Shown here: positions 24,832 through 33,336 of the stretch, in pieces
How positions within the stretch are numbered: position 1 is the first letter of the stretch
How the letters are laid out: each line of letters starts with the position of its first letter
Assembly (NCBI GenBank): GCA_021604725.1
Contig: BQJN01000006.1
Location: forward strand, 1 to 64,000
From: Lysobacteraceae bacterium
Lineage (GTDB): Bacteria > Pseudomonadota > Gammaproteobacteria > Xanthomonadales > BQJN01
DNA length: 64,000 nucleotides
Direction of reading: 5' to 3'
Program-made: the position numbers and the translations under genes
Notes under the pieces: model-generated
Database searches by the model: none
Told to the model about the DNA's origin: nothing
The model's input: the letters and a program-made list of their open reading frames with translations, nothing else

Positions 24832-25050
24832 ATGCGCAGCGTAACCATCCTCATGCTGCTCGCGTTCGTGGTCGCGTGTTCCAGCGAACCAGAGCCGTTT
24901 GAACCGGAGGAAAAACCACCGGCCAAAGGGTTGATTGTCAATGCGGTGGATTCTCAGAAGGCTGTCCTGGACAAGGCCAAACAACTGGAAGACGACATGC
25001 TGAAAGCAGCCGAGGAACGAAAGAAGAAAATAGACGAAGAATCTCAGTAA
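24832..25050 (+). CDS. Small putative lipoprotein, 72 aa
   Basis: Short gene with a strong AGGAG Shine-Dalgarno sequence. The product has a lipoprotein signal peptide with Cys16 in FVVACSS, a Pro/Glu-rich spacer ('EPEPFEPEEKPPAKG') and a charged C-terminal helix ('KAVLDKAKQLEDDMLKAAEERKKK') that could be a coiled coil. I recognise no family. It would be anchored in the envelope with its helix exposed. Confidence 0.65.
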   Translation: MRSVTILMLLAFVVACSSEPEPFEPEEKPPAKGLIVNAVDSQKAVLDKAKQLEDDMLKAAEERKKKIDEESQ

Positions 25051-25079
25051 TTCATATTGTCAGCGCGGTGATTCAGGGA

Positions 25080-25102
25080 CGGGTCGTAGGTCGCACGACC
25101 CG
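25080..25102. other. Hairpin downstream of the small lipoprotein gene
   Basis: CGGGTCGT-aggtcgc-ACGACCCG is a perfect 8-bp stem 30 bases after the stop codon, without a T-run. The remaining bases to 25192 hold nothing I can identify. Confidence 0.4.
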
Positions 25103-25192
25103 CCAAAGATGTGGACTGGTGGTCACATCCGAAGCGCAATCGTATGCACTTAGGACGACTTCAACAATTGGCGAACGAAAGGTTCTATTTAG

Positions 25193-25349
25193 AGGTCGTC
25201 CACGATTAGCCATCCATGGCTAACGCGGACACGAACTTTCAGAAGCGCGGTTATGAAAGTTCTTCATTTTCAATGGCTTGAAAATGCTGGCACTTCCGTG
25301 TGCCAGGGCGAGCGAGTCAAACACTTATCTGTGGACGCGCTCTAGTTCG
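25193..25349 (+). repeat. TTAGCCAT/ATGGCTAA structured repeat, copy B
   Basis: First unit of a 157-bp tandem pair. In order: the GTCCACG-ATTAGCCAT-cc-ATGGCTAA-CGCGGAC long hairpin, CATTTTCAA/TTGAAAATG, a CTGGCAC/GTGCCAG hairpin, and the closing block GTGGACGCGCTCT. Confidence 0.8.
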
Positions 25350-25506
25350 AGGTCGTCCACGATTAGCCATCCATGGCTAACGCGGACACGGGATTCAAGG
25401 AGCGCGGTCATTGAAACCCTTCATTTTCAATGACTTGAAAATGCCGGCCCATCCGTGGGCCGGTCGAGCTGGTCCAAAAACGTAAACTGTGGACGCGCTC
25501 TATTTA
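25350..25506 (+). repeat. TTAGCCAT/ATGGCTAA structured repeat, copy C
   Basis: Second unit of the tandem pair. The third hairpin is CCGGCCCA-tccg-TGGGCCGG, different in both arms from copy B yet perfectly paired. It ends at the stop codon of the TolB-like gene. Confidence 0.8.
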
Positions 25507-26451
25507 GTGTTTAGGGGCATCATCCACCCCTGACAACTCAACTACCGCCAATCCGCCGAATTCCTCTGATGCGCTTTCATAGAAGCGATAGGCCAGTAAG
25601 GTGTCATTACCCATCCACGCCGGTTGGACATGGCCCAGAGCGCCTTTACTGGTCTGAGTCAGCTGACTGCCATCTGGCCGAATCAGCCAGATCTGGCCGA
25701 CGCGCGGTGGGCCGGCACGATTCGACGCAAAGGCAATCCACTGTCCATCCGGAGACCAGATTGGCCAGCCGTCGAACGCCGTTGAATTGGACAGGTTGCG
25801 TTTTCCTGTTCCATCCAATGCTGCAACGAATACTTCCGAATTGCGATCCGTGCTGCCCAGGGCCCAATTGAGGCCTGGTTCATCAATGGAATGGCGATAG
25901 GCGACTTGTTTGCCATCTGGCGAGATTGAGCCGTAGGTGCAGATCCCTCGGCAGTCGGTCAGTTGCGACAGTTCGCTGCCGTCGATGTTCATGATGTAAA
26001 TGTCGTGCCAGCGTTCTCCCCAGGGGACGCTCAAGTCAGGCGAGTTTCGGTCAGAGTTGAAAACAATGCGACGACTGTCTGCGGACCAGTGCGGATGCCC
26101 GTCATAGCCGGGGGAATGGGTCAGCCGCTGCTGCCCACTTCCATCGGGTTTCATGATGAACACCTCGTTGTTGCCATCAGCAACGTAACGTGCAAAAACG
26201 ACCCATTGGCCATCTGGCGACCAAACAGGTGACTCTGAGCCCGCGCCCGCGGAGTGAGTCAGTTGTACCAGCTGATTGCCATCGCGCCCCATGCGCCAGA
26301 TTTCGTTGGTGCCGGATCGATTCGACTGAAAAACCAAAGCTGTTGCGTCGGGCGACGGCGAAGGGTAGGTGTCACGAATCGCGGTGAGCTGTTCGGCCTG
26401 TGCCGCGCCGGACATGATGATTGCCGTTATCAACGCTCGCATAGCTTGCAT
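25504..26451 (-). CDS. TolB-like WD40/PD40 beta-propeller protein
   Basis: The 315-aa exported protein has a short signal peptide (MRALITAIIMSGAAQA; ATG at 26451 or three codons later) and five to six PD40 blades. Each blade carries 'SPDG.W..F' or similar: 'SPSPDATALVFQSNR', 'SPDGQWVVFARY', 'SADSRRIVFNSDR', 'SPDGKQVAYR', and 'SPDGQWIAFASNR'. The fold is that of TolB and related periplasmic propellers, which bind protein partners. It is shorter than TolB (about 430) and lacks its N-terminal domain, and no tol genes are adjacent, so it is not TolB itself. Confidence 0.8.
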   Translation of the reverse strand: MQAMRALITAIIMSGAAQAEQLTAIRDTYPSPSPDATALVFQSNRSGTNEIWRMGRDGNQLVQLTHSAGAGSESPVWSPDGQWVVFARYVADGNNEVFIMKPDGSGQQRLTHSPGYDGHPHWSADSRRIVFNSDRNSPDLSVPWGERWHDIYIMNIDGSELSQLTDCRGICTYGSISPDGKQVAYRHSIDEPGLNWALGSTDRNSEVFVAALDGTGKRNLSNSTAFDGWPIWSPDGQWIAFASNRAGPPRVGQIWLIRPDGSQLTQTSKGALGHVQPAWMGNDTLLAYRFYESASEEFGGLAVVELSGVDDAPKH

Positions 26452-26580
26452 CCTGTTTGGTCATGTCCCTATCAGCCTATCACCTCGATCCAGTCCAATG
26501 CGTTCGGCTCAGCCTGCCAATGTATTCGGCATATCGCAGCGGTGGACGGGGTATCATGATTATCCAACAGGAGACCGCAA

Positions 26581-28089
26581 ATGAATAATACGAAACGGCA
26601 ATCGGGAAAGGCTTTCGTCATGCTAATGGCTGGCTGCCTTTGGCTCATCCTGGGCATAGCTCACGCCAGCAACAGTGATCTCAGCAAGCAAGTTGACCGC
26701 GGCATGCAACTTTGGAATGTGCCCGGCATGGCGGTTGCTGTGGTGCGTGACGGCGATGTCGCATTCCAGCAGGGGTTCGGAGCGACTTCGATTGATGGCG
26801 GGGCCGTTGTCGATGAACACACCTTGTTCGCAATCGCGTCCACAACCAAGGCGATGATTGCAGCCGGCATCCTGATTCTGGCCGACGATGGAAAACTCAG
26901 CCTTGATGATTTGGTGATCGAGCATATTCCAGAGCTTCATTTCGGCGATTCAGCCTTGAATCAGCAGTTGACGATACGCGACCTGCTGGCGCATAGAACA
27001 GGGCTGCCATCGACCAATCTGTGGGTGTTCATGCAGGGCATGGCCCTGGACGAGCAAATTCGCCGTTTGCGCCTGGTGGACTCGGCCTCACCGCCAAGAG
27101 CGCGGTTTATCTATCAAAACACCATGTACGAACTGGCTGGCCTGGTCATCGAAAGAGTGAGCAACCAGTCCTGGCATGAGTTCATCAAGGCACGGTTGTG
27201 GGATCGGTTGGAAATGCACGCAACCTTTGCGGCTCGCGGCATGATCTCCGACGACAAAGTTCATACCTTGCCGCACTACTACGTGCACGATGCTTTGGTT
27301 CTGGCGGACTGGGATCTGGCTGCTGATCACGCCGATGCCGCAGGTTCGGTGTGGTCGTCAATCCATGATATGACCCTGTGGGCGCAGTTTCTGTTGCGAG
27401 ATGGCGTCACTGCGAGCGGTGAGCGCCTGATCTCTGAGGCCGGTATGGCGGCGATGTTCGAACCTCAACACCTGGTCAGCCCTGGCGACTTCTATCCGAC
27501 GGTGGAATTGACCGAGCCCAATTGGCGCAGCTATGGCCTGGGCTGGTTTCAGCAGGACTTTCAGGGCCGGAAAATCGATTTCCACACAGGTAGTTTATCG
27601 GGATTGATCGCGTTGATTGGGCTGGATCGAGAAAACAAGGATGCTGTCATCGTCCTGGGCAATCGTGACCATGCGGAAATGCGCCACGCGCTGTTGTGGG
27701 AAGTAATGGATCATCGCTCTGGCCAACAGCGTCCAGACTGGAACCAAACAGTGTTCGATCTCTACCAAAACCGCGCTGAAATGGGTGATCAGGCGCGCGC
27801 AGAAATGGATGAAAAGCGCCTGAACAACACCTCGCCCGCTTTACCGCTGCAGTCATACGCTGGTCAGTACCGCGACGCCGTAGTGGGTGATTTTGCAATC
27901 GAACTGGTGGATGGGCAGTTGGTTTTGGTCACCGGAATTCTGCGCATCGATATGCGCCATTGGCATCTGGACACCTTTGAGGCCTACAAGGACGAGTGGG
28001 ATTTCAGGTCATTCCTGTCGTTCCAGATCGGTGCCGCCGGTACGGTCACTAGCATGACGGTGTTCGGGACGACCTTCCAAAAGCTATAG
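26581..28089 (+). CDS. Class C beta-lactamase-type serine hydrolase
   Basis: The 502-aa exported protein has a signal peptide (residues 1-30) and then a penicillin-binding/beta-lactamase fold. The catalytic SxxK is S87-T-T-K90, the YxN motif is in 'FIYQNTMYELAG' near residue 177, and HTG near residue 335 replaces KTG. The C-terminal ~110 residues ('YAGQYRDAVVGDFAIELVDGQLVLVTG') resemble the DUF3471 lipocalin-like tail. These are typically esterases or peptidases rather than true beta-lactamases. GGAGA precedes the ATG. The next gene begins five bases after its stop. Confidence 0.88.
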   Translation: MNNTKRQSGKAFVMLMAGCLWLILGIAHASNSDLSKQVDRGMQLWNVPGMAVAVVRDGDVAFQQGFGATSIDGGAVVDEHTLFAIASTTKAMIAAGILILADDGKLSLDDLVIEHIPELHFGDSALNQQLTIRDLLAHRTGLPSTNLWVFMQGMALDEQIRRLRLVDSASPPRARFIYQNTMYELAGLVIERVSNQSWHEFIKARLWDRLEMHATFAARGMISDDKVHTLPHYYVHDALVLADWDLAADHADAAGSVWSSIHDMTLWAQFLLRDGVTASGERLISEAGMAAMFEPQHLVSPGDFYPTVELTEPNWRSYGLGWFQQDFQGRKIDFHTGSLSGLIALIGLDRENKDAVIVLGNRDHAEMRHALLWEVMDHRSGQQRPDWNQTVFDLYQNRAEMGDQARAEMDEKRLNNTSPALPLQSYAGQYRDAVVGDFAIELVDGQLVLVTGILRIDMRHWHLDTFEAYKDEWDFRSFLSFQIGAAGTVTSMTVFGTTFQKL

Positions 28090-28094
28090 GTGTG

Positions 28095-28559
28095 ATGAGT
28101 CAACTCAGTGCACACCCCAGTGTCGAAGCCTTGTGTCGCCGCTATTTTGCCGCGGTAGACCAACCGTTCGAGGTGCTGCCATCCTGGTTTTTCAGCGACA
28201 ATGAAGCGGAGGCAAACGCTTTGCTGGAGCTCGTGCTGGTCGGCACCAAGCGCGCAACCTCGCCTTCCCTTTGGTGGTTTGAACTTCACGAGCAGCCGAT
28301 GATTCAGCCAGGAACATTGGAGGTGGTAACAGACTGGTTTGGGCGGGCGCGTTGCGTTATTAGGACGGTTGCGGTCGACGTCGTTGCATACAACCAGATC
28401 ACGGCCGAGTATGCGCGCATTGAAGGCGAGGGTGATCGCTCGCTGAGTTACTGGCAACGCGTGCATTGGGATTACTATCATCGCGAACTGGCGGGCAGTC
28501 GATTTCAGCCGAGCGAAGACATGCCGATCGTGTGTATTCAGTTCGATAGGGTGTTTTGA
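28095..28559 (+). CDS. ASCH domain protein
   Basis: The 154-aa protein contains 'FFSDNEAEANALLELVLVGTKRATSPSLWWFE', the GTKxAT motif of ASCH domains, and 'YARIEGEGDRSLSYWQRVHWDYY' toward the end. ASCH proteins have a PUA-like fold; some bind RNA and a few are amidohydrolases acting on modified nucleosides. The ATG at 28095 follows the serine hydrolase stop within a few bases and the next gene starts right after, so it is in an operon-like run. Confidence 0.88.
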   Translation: MSQLSAHPSVEALCRRYFAAVDQPFEVLPSWFFSDNEAEANALLELVLVGTKRATSPSLWWFELHEQPMIQPGTLEVVTDWFGRARCVIRTVAVDVVAYNQITAEYARIEGEGDRSLSYWQRVHWDYYHRELAGSRFQPSEDMPIVCIQFDRVF

Positions 28560-28560
28560 T

Positions 28561-29037
28561 ATGCAGGTCAGATGCGGCGTTTTCTACCTGTTGTTAGTTG
28601 CGATGGTATGTACTGTCGAAGCATCGGAATTGGCACCGTTCACTACGGACGGTTGCAGTTCCTTCCCGGACGGCACCTTTGAGCAGCAGGCGTTGTGGCT
28701 TGACTGTTGTACGGTTCATGACCTGGCGTACTGGCAGGGCGGTACGCGGGAGCAAAGAATGCAGGCCGATGAGGCCTTGCGCGAATGTGTAGCGAATGTC
28801 GGTGAGCCCACCATCGCCAAGTTGATGCTGGCTGGCGTCCGTGTTGGCGGAACGCCCTACCTGCCGACCCGGTTCAGGTGGGGCTATGGCTGGCCATTTA
28901 CCCGAGGCTATACGCCGCTGAACAATGCCGAACTGGAACAAATTGCGTCGGCTCTAGCTGCCGCTGGCATTGCCCGGCCGGGCGTTGAGTCTGAACAACC
29001 TGCTGTGAATAGTGAAACAGAAAATGGAAAAGAGTAA
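28561..29037 (+). CDS. Exported phospholipase A2-like protein
   Basis: The 158-aa protein has a signal peptide ([21 protein letters not shown]). Its core reads '[34 protein letters not shown]', where C49-C50-x-x-H53-D54 matches the CCxxHD catalytic and disulfide motif of phospholipase A2, with a following Tyr as in CCxxHDxCY. Another Cys (in LRECV) could complete a disulfide. The C-terminal tail is polar and low in complexity. If active it would cleave fatty acids from glycerophospholipids in the periplasm or outside. It overlaps the ABC ATPase start (TAATG). Confidence 0.75.
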   Translation: MQVRCGVFYLLLVAMVCTVEASELAPFTTDGCSSFPDGTFEQQALWLDCCTVHDLAYWQGGTREQRMQADEALRECVANVGEPTIAKLMLAGVRVGGTPYLPTRFRWGYGWPFTRGYTPLNNAELEQIASALAAAGIARPGVESEQPAVNSETENGKE

Positions 29038-29966
29038 TGAATGAAGCGGCGGTCATTTCGATTCGGCAGCTGAGCAAGACCTACGCCGGTGGTTTCGAGG
29101 CGCTCAAAGCGGTCGACCTGGATATCAAGCGGGGTGAGATATTTGCTCTGCTGGGACCGAATGGGGCAGGCAAGACCACCTTGATTAGCATCGTCTGCGG
29201 CATCGTCAATGCCAGTGGCGGCACGGTAACGGCGGATGGTCATGACATCGTCAAGGATTTTCGCGCCGCCAGGACGCGCATCGGTTTGGTGCCCCAGGAG
29301 TTGACCACCGATGCCTTCGAGAGTGTGTGGAATACGGTGAACTTCAGTCGCGGTCTGTTTGGCAAGCCTGCCAATCCCGATTTGATTGAGAAGTTGCTGC
29401 GAGACCTGTCGCTCTGGGACAAAAAGGACTCTCGCATCATGGCATTGTCCGGCGGTATGAAGCGCCGTGTCATGATTGCCAAAGCCCTGTCGCACGAGCC
29501 AACCATCCTGTTTCTGGATGAACCCACGGCAGGTGTCGATGTCGAGTTGCGCCGCGACATGTGGGACATGGTTCGAAGCTTGCGTGAAAGCGGCGTGACC
29601 ATTGTGTTGACCACGCACTACATCCAGGAAGCCGAAGAGATGGCCGATCGTATTGGCGTTATCAACAAGGGTCAGATTGTGGTTGTCGATGAGAAGGCAG
29701 CGTTGATGCGCAAGTTAGGCAAGAAGCAGCTAAAGATTCAACTGCAGGGCGCGATGGACGAGACCCCTCAATCGTTGGCGCAGTTTGATGTTGAGCTCAG
29801 TGACGATGGCCATTGCCTGGTCTATACCTTTGATGCGCAGCGCGAGACGACCGGTATCGCAGAACTGTTGCGGACCATGGATCGGGAGAAAATCGACTAC
29901 AACGACTTACACTCGAGCCAAAGCTCGCTTGAGGAAATTTTTGTCAATCTGGTGAAAAGCGCATGA
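29037..29966 (+). CDS. ABC transporter ATP-binding protein (ABC-2 exporter type)
   Basis: The 309-aa ATPase has Walker A '[10 protein letters not shown]' near residue 40, the signature 'LSGGMKRR' near 138, Walker B '[12 protein letters not shown]' near 160, and an H-loop in '[17 protein letters not shown]'. The C-terminal extension ('[33 protein letters not shown]') is typical of ABC-2/DrrA-type exporters. It overlaps the preceding PLA2-like gene by one base and the permease gene by four, indicating coupled translation. The exported substrate is not predictable. Confidence 0.93.
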   Translation: MNEAAVISIRQLSKTYAGGFEALKAVDLDIKRGEIFALLGPNGAGKTTLISIVCGIVNASGGTVTADGHDIVKDFRAARTRIGLVPQELTTDAFESVWNTVNFSRGLFGKPANPDLIEKLLRDLSLWDKKDSRIMALSGGMKRRVMIAKALSHEPTILFLDEPTAGVDVELRRDMWDMVRSLRESGVTIVLTTHYIQEAEEMADRIGVINKGQIVVVDEKAALMRKLGKKQLKIQLQGAMDETPQSLAQFDVELSDDGHCLVYTFDAQRETTGIAELLRTMDREKIDYNDLHSSQSSLEEIFVNLVKSA

Positions 29967-30724
29967 ATTTCTACGCAGTAAAAGCGATCTACAAGTTCGA
30001 AATGGCGCGCACATGGCGGACCCTAATGCAATCCATCGCCTCGCCGGTGATGTCCACCTCACTTTATTTTGTGGTGTTTGGGTCGGCTATAGGCTCTCGC
30101 ATGGTAGAAATTGACGGCATCAGCTATGGCGCTTTTATCATTCCCGGGCTGATCATGTTGTCGCTGCTCAGCGAGAGCATTTCCAACGCTTCGTTTGGTA
30201 TCTACTTTCCGAAATTCTCTGGCACCATCTACGAGCTGTTATCGGCCCCGGTGTCGTATGTTGAGGTGGTGCTGGGCTATGTCGGTGCTGCGGCCACCAA
30301 GTCCATTGTGCTTGGAATTCTGATTCTGCTGACGGCTCGCTTGTTCGTGGACTACGAAATCCTGCATCCGGTGTGGATGATTTCATTTCTGGTGTTGACC
30401 GCAGTTACTTTCAGCCTGTTTGGCTTCATCATCGGCATTTGGGCCGATGGCTTTGAGAAGTTGCAAATTGTGCCGATGATGATTGTCACGCCGCTGACTT
30501 TTCTTGGCGGAAGCTTTTACTCAATCAAGATGCTCCCTGAGGTTTGGCAGACGGTCACCTTGTTCAACCCGGTGGTGTACCTGATCAGTGGTTTTCGCTG
30601 GAGCTTCTATGGCGTGTCAGATGTCTCGGTGACCGTGAGTGTCAGCATGACCGTGGGCTTTATGCTGCTATGCCTGATTGGTATCTGGTGGATATTCAAG
30701 ACCGGGTATAGGCTGAAGTCGTGA
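29963..30724 (+). CDS. ABC-2 type transporter permease
   Basis: The 253-aa inner-membrane protein has six hydrophobic segments and the ABC-2 motif region '[36 protein letters not shown]'. It pairs with the ATPase at 29037 to form a dimeric exporter, with start and stop codons overlapping by four bases. It lacks long periplasmic domains, as in simple drug, polysaccharide or lipid exporters. Confidence 0.92.
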   Translation: MNFYAVKAIYKFEMARTWRTLMQSIASPVMSTSLYFVVFGSAIGSRMVEIDGISYGAFIIPGLIMLSLLSESISNASFGIYFPKFSGTIYELLSAPVSYVEVVLGYVGAAATKSIVLGILILLTARLFVDYEILHPVWMISFLVLTAVTFSLFGFIIGIWADGFEKLQIVPMMIVTPLTFLGGSFYSIKMLPEVWQTVTLFNPVVYLISGFRWSFYGVSDVSVTVSVSMTVGFMLLCLIGIWWIFKTGYRLKS

Positions 30725-30765
30725 CTTGATGTTTGTGTGGCCAGAATGTCCTCGCCTGGCTTGAT

Positions 30766-31017
30766 TTAGTAGATGAACAGAATATTCATCGAAAAGTCGC
30801 GAAACCCTGTAAAGGCCACTTTCGTATCGTCATTGATGCTGTCGTGACCATCGGCGATTTCACGCAGGATGTCCATCGCTTGCTGCCTCTTCTCAGGTGT
30901 CATGTCGTAGCTTAGGCCGGTCATCAATTCCAAACTGGGCTGCCCCGCCGACTCACTTTGTGGGCGAGCTTTCGAAGAAAAGGCGCCATTGCGAACTGCT
31001 CTGTAGGCCAGAGTCAT
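30766..31017 (-). pseudogene. Remnant of an MscS-family mechanosensitive channel
   Basis: The 83-codon frame contains 'GLSYDMTPEKRQQAMDILREIADGHD' and ends 'VAFTGFRDFSMNILFIY' with a stop. These match the cytoplasmic alpha/beta domain of MscS/YnaI-type channels (GLTYDTTPEKMxxA...FNDFSLNI). The membrane part is missing and the protein stops about 40 residues before the usual C terminus, so it is a fragment truncated at both ends. It lies between the ABC permease and selD. Confidence 0.65.
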
Positions 31018-31028
31018 GTTCGAATTAA

Positions 31029-32066
31029 TCAGAGCTTACTTAGGTGGACCTTTGGCTTACTTGCCTCGTCGCAGAAACGACCGATGACGGTCAGGCCTGG
31101 ATCACAGCCAAGCGCATCGTCAAGTGCAGCAGGGGCGACCGCGACAAGTAAGCCGCCGGAGGTTTGTGGGTCGCAAATCAGGTCTCGTTGCCAGGGCTCG
31201 GGAGGCTGGTCAAAGTGGTGGCTGACAGATTCATAATTTCGCATGGTGCCGCCCGGTACGCACCCGGCAGCGTGATACTGCTTTACACCGTCCAATGTAG
31301 GTAGTGAATCGATATCAATTTGCGCGGATACGTCTGAGCCGAGACACATCTCCGACAAATGGCCAGCCAGGCCAAACCCGGTGACGTCGGTCATGGCATG
31401 GACGCCAGAAAGTTTGGCCAGCGCCGCCCCTACTTTGTTTAGCTGGCACATGGTGTCCGTCAACAGGCGCGCATGCGCATCACTGATCAGGCCCTTCTTG
31501 CCCGCGGTCGACAATATGCCGATTCCCAGTGGTTTGCTCAGGCAGAGTACATCGCCGGGCTGCGCCTGATCATTGCGCTTGAGGTGCTCAATCATCACCC
31601 GACCAGTGACAGCCAAACCGAAAACGGGCTCCGGGCAATCGATGCTGTGCCCGCCAGCCAGAGAAATGCCAGCCTGCTCGCAAATATCGCGACCGCCCTC
31701 AACGACCTGCGCGGCGATCGAGGCGGCCAGCGTGTTCACTGGCCAGCCAAGTATGGCGATAGCGACCAACGGCGTTCCGCCCATCGCGTATATGTCGCTG
31801 ATTGCATTGGTTGCAGCGACCCGACCAAAGTCCCTGGGGTCGTCGACGATGGGCATAAAAAAGTCCGTGGTCGTGACAACCGCGCTGCCATCGCCGAGGT
31901 CAACAACGGCCGCATCATCTCGACTTTGGTTGCCGACCAGCAGGCGCGGATCAATTGCCCGCGCCTGCTCCGAACTTAGTATGGTGGTGAGCTCGTCGGG
32001 TCCAATCTTGCAGCCGCAACCAGCACCATGGCTGTACTGGGTGAGTCGGACCGACGAGCTATCCAC
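31029..32066 (-). CDS. selD: Selenide, water dikinase
   Basis: Makes selenophosphate from selenide and ATP, the selenium donor for selenocysteine and 2-selenouridine in tRNA. The 345-aa length matches E. coli SelD (347). The N terminus has '[11 protein letters not shown]' with catalytic Cys17 and Lys20; the residue is Cys, not selenocysteine. Glycine-rich ATP-binding segments follow ('[27 protein letters not shown]' near the end). No selA, selB, selC or mnmH is in the window. It is followed on the minus strand by the MscS remnant and lies 5 bases from the cupredoxin gene upstream. Confidence 0.96.
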   Translation of the reverse strand: MDSSSVRLTQYSHGAGCGCKIGPDELTTILSSEQARAIDPRLLVGNQSRDDAAVVDLGDGSAVVTTTDFFMPIVDDPRDFGRVAATNAISDIYAMGGTPLVAIAILGWPVNTLAASIAAQVVEGGRDICEQAGISLAGGHSIDCPEPVFGLAVTGRVMIEHLKRNDQAQPGDVLCLSKPLGIGILSTAGKKGLISDAHARLLTDTMCQLNKVGAALAKLSGVHAMTDVTGFGLAGHLSEMCLGSDVSAQIDIDSLPTLDGVKQYHAAGCVPGGTMRNYESVSHHFDQPPEPWQRDLICDPQTSGGLLVAVAPAALDDALGCDPGLTVIGRFCDEASKPKVHLSKL

Positions 32067-32071
32067 TTCGA

Positions 32072-32863
32072 TTACGGTGCCGTCAGCGACAGGCAGAGGT
32101 CGGCATCGTCGGCAAAGGTGCGACCCAGCTCCCAGGATTCATTGATCTGACTATTGAACAGGTCGAATGAAATCTCGCCGCTGATGCAGTCGGCATTAAA
32201 CTCGAATGTTGCTGTGCCGACCTGCTGCGTCGTTCCGGCATTGATGCCCATGAAGTCGCCACCGAGCACTTGAAACACGGGCACAGTGGTGCTGTCAGAG
32301 GCCGGGTCATAGGTTCCCTGCACGGTAAACCAGCGGTTGGTGTCTCCGGCAAATTTGCTAACGTTGGAGTCGTCATGAGTGAAGATGGCACCAACGAAGG
32401 CATTTTCACCAAGCGGGTGATTTTCAGCCGGAACCACATCGATGACCATGCCGACACTTTGCACCACGCGGCCGTCGTCGGTGAATGACCAAACACCGTC
32501 CAGGCCACTATTGATAACAAAGTCATCACCACCACCGGTGCTGTCCACGACATTGATGCGGCCATTCATAAAAACCGATATCGGCCTGCCCGGGAGACTG
32601 TGCACCGTGCAGTGGTAGAACACTTCACCGACCTGATTGAAGGTGTGCGAAAAGGTCCAGCCAGTGCCGGCGGAGTTGCCAAATGAAGCGTCATCAGCAA
32701 CAACGTCATGAAACCCCTGGGAATTGATCCATTGAACGGTATCACCCACTTCAATGGTTAAATCGTTGGGTGTGAATACATTGTTGGTGACTTGAACCAC
32801 GTGGGTTGCCGCGGATGCGACACAGGTCATCAAAAATAGAATCAGGGCTAAAAGTCCGCGCAT
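32072..32863 (-). CDS. Exported cupredoxin-domain protein
   Basis: The 263-aa protein has a signal peptide ([18 protein letters not shown]) and a plastocyanin-like domain at residues ~20-110. The copper ligands are His in '[12 protein letters not shown]' and the Cys/His/Met set in '[18 protein letters not shown]' (H-C-x2-H and a downstream Met). The remaining ~150 residues are a beta-rich domain of unknown type ending with Cys pairs. GGAGG lies before the ATG at 32863; an earlier in-frame ATG at 32905 lacks one. It probably carries type 1 copper and acts in electron transfer in the periplasm. It is adjacent to selD. Confidence 0.82.
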   Translation of the reverse strand: MRGLLALILFLMTCVASAATHVVQVTNNVFTPNDLTIEVGDTVQWINSQGFHDVVADDASFGNSAGTGWTFSHTFNQVGEVFYHCTVHSLPGRPISVFMNGRINVVDSTGGGDDFVINSGLDGVWSFTDDGRVVQSVGMVIDVVPAENHPLGENAFVGAIFTHDDSNVSKFAGDTNRWFTVQGTYDPASDSTTVPVFQVLGGDFMGINAGTTQQVGTATFEFNADCISGEISFDLFNSQINESWELGRTFADDADLCLSLTAP

Positions 32864-32955
32864 GTTCAATCCTCCACTGTTTTGACTTGAATGGCGTGCC
32901 GACATGATGGACTCTGCATACCATTACATTCAGTGCAATAAGTGATGATAAGCCA

Positions 32956-33321
32956 ATGACCGACCATAAACACCCATTTGAGCAATTTGAGCAACGTCGT
33001 CAGCAAGGAAACGAACGCGTGCTCGATACACACAGCCTGGCGACCAAGCGATTCTTTGGGCTGGACAAGCAGGTTTATGCTGATGGTGCCCTGGATGCGC
33101 GCACCAAGGAACTATTGGGGTTGGTCGCGTCAGCTGTTCTGCGCTGCAACGACTGCATTGATTACCACGTGCAGCAATGTATCGAGCAGGGTGTAGGGAA
33201 GGAGGAATTGGACGAGGCGATGATGGTGGCCATGATGGTGGGCGGGTCAATCGTAATCCCTCACGCGCGCCACGCGGCTGAAACGATTGATTATCTAATG
33301 ACTGGTCGCCCGCCTAATTGA
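32956..33321 (+). CDS. Carboxymuconolactone decarboxylase/AhpD-like protein
   Basis: The 121-aa all-helical protein has the AhpD-type redox motif RCNDCIDYHV (CxxC followed by His), preceded by 'LDARTKELLGLVASAV' and followed by 'LDEAMMVAMMVGG'. The pattern fits the CMD family, members of which act as alkylhydroperoxidases or decarboxylases. The CxxC pair favours a thiol-peroxidase role, but substrate and partner are unknown. It converges on the RND pump gene (15 bases). Confidence 0.88.
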   Translation: MTDHKHPFEQFEQRRQQGNERVLDTHSLATKRFFGLDKQVYADGALDARTKELLGLVASAVLRCNDCIDYHVQQCIEQGVGKEELDEAMMVAMMVGGSIVIPHARHAAETIDYLMTGRPPN

Positions 33322-33331
33322 AGCGGGCGAC
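33305..33331. other. Hairpin at the end of the AhpD-like gene
   Basis: GTCGCCCGC-ctaattgaa-GCGGGCGAC is a perfect 9-bp stem spanning the stop codon at 33321, between convergent genes. It may act as a transcription barrier for both; there is no T-run. Confidence 0.4.
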
Positions 33332-33336
33332 GGTTG

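Noticed and set aside
25504-26451. TolB of the Tol-Pal system
   Set aside because: Too short, lacks the N-terminal domain, and no tolA, pal or ybgF genes are adjacent.
26581-28089. AmpC beta-lactamase conferring resistance
   Set aside because: The third motif is HTG rather than KTG and there is a C-terminal lipocalin-like tail; more like an esterase or peptidase of the same fold.
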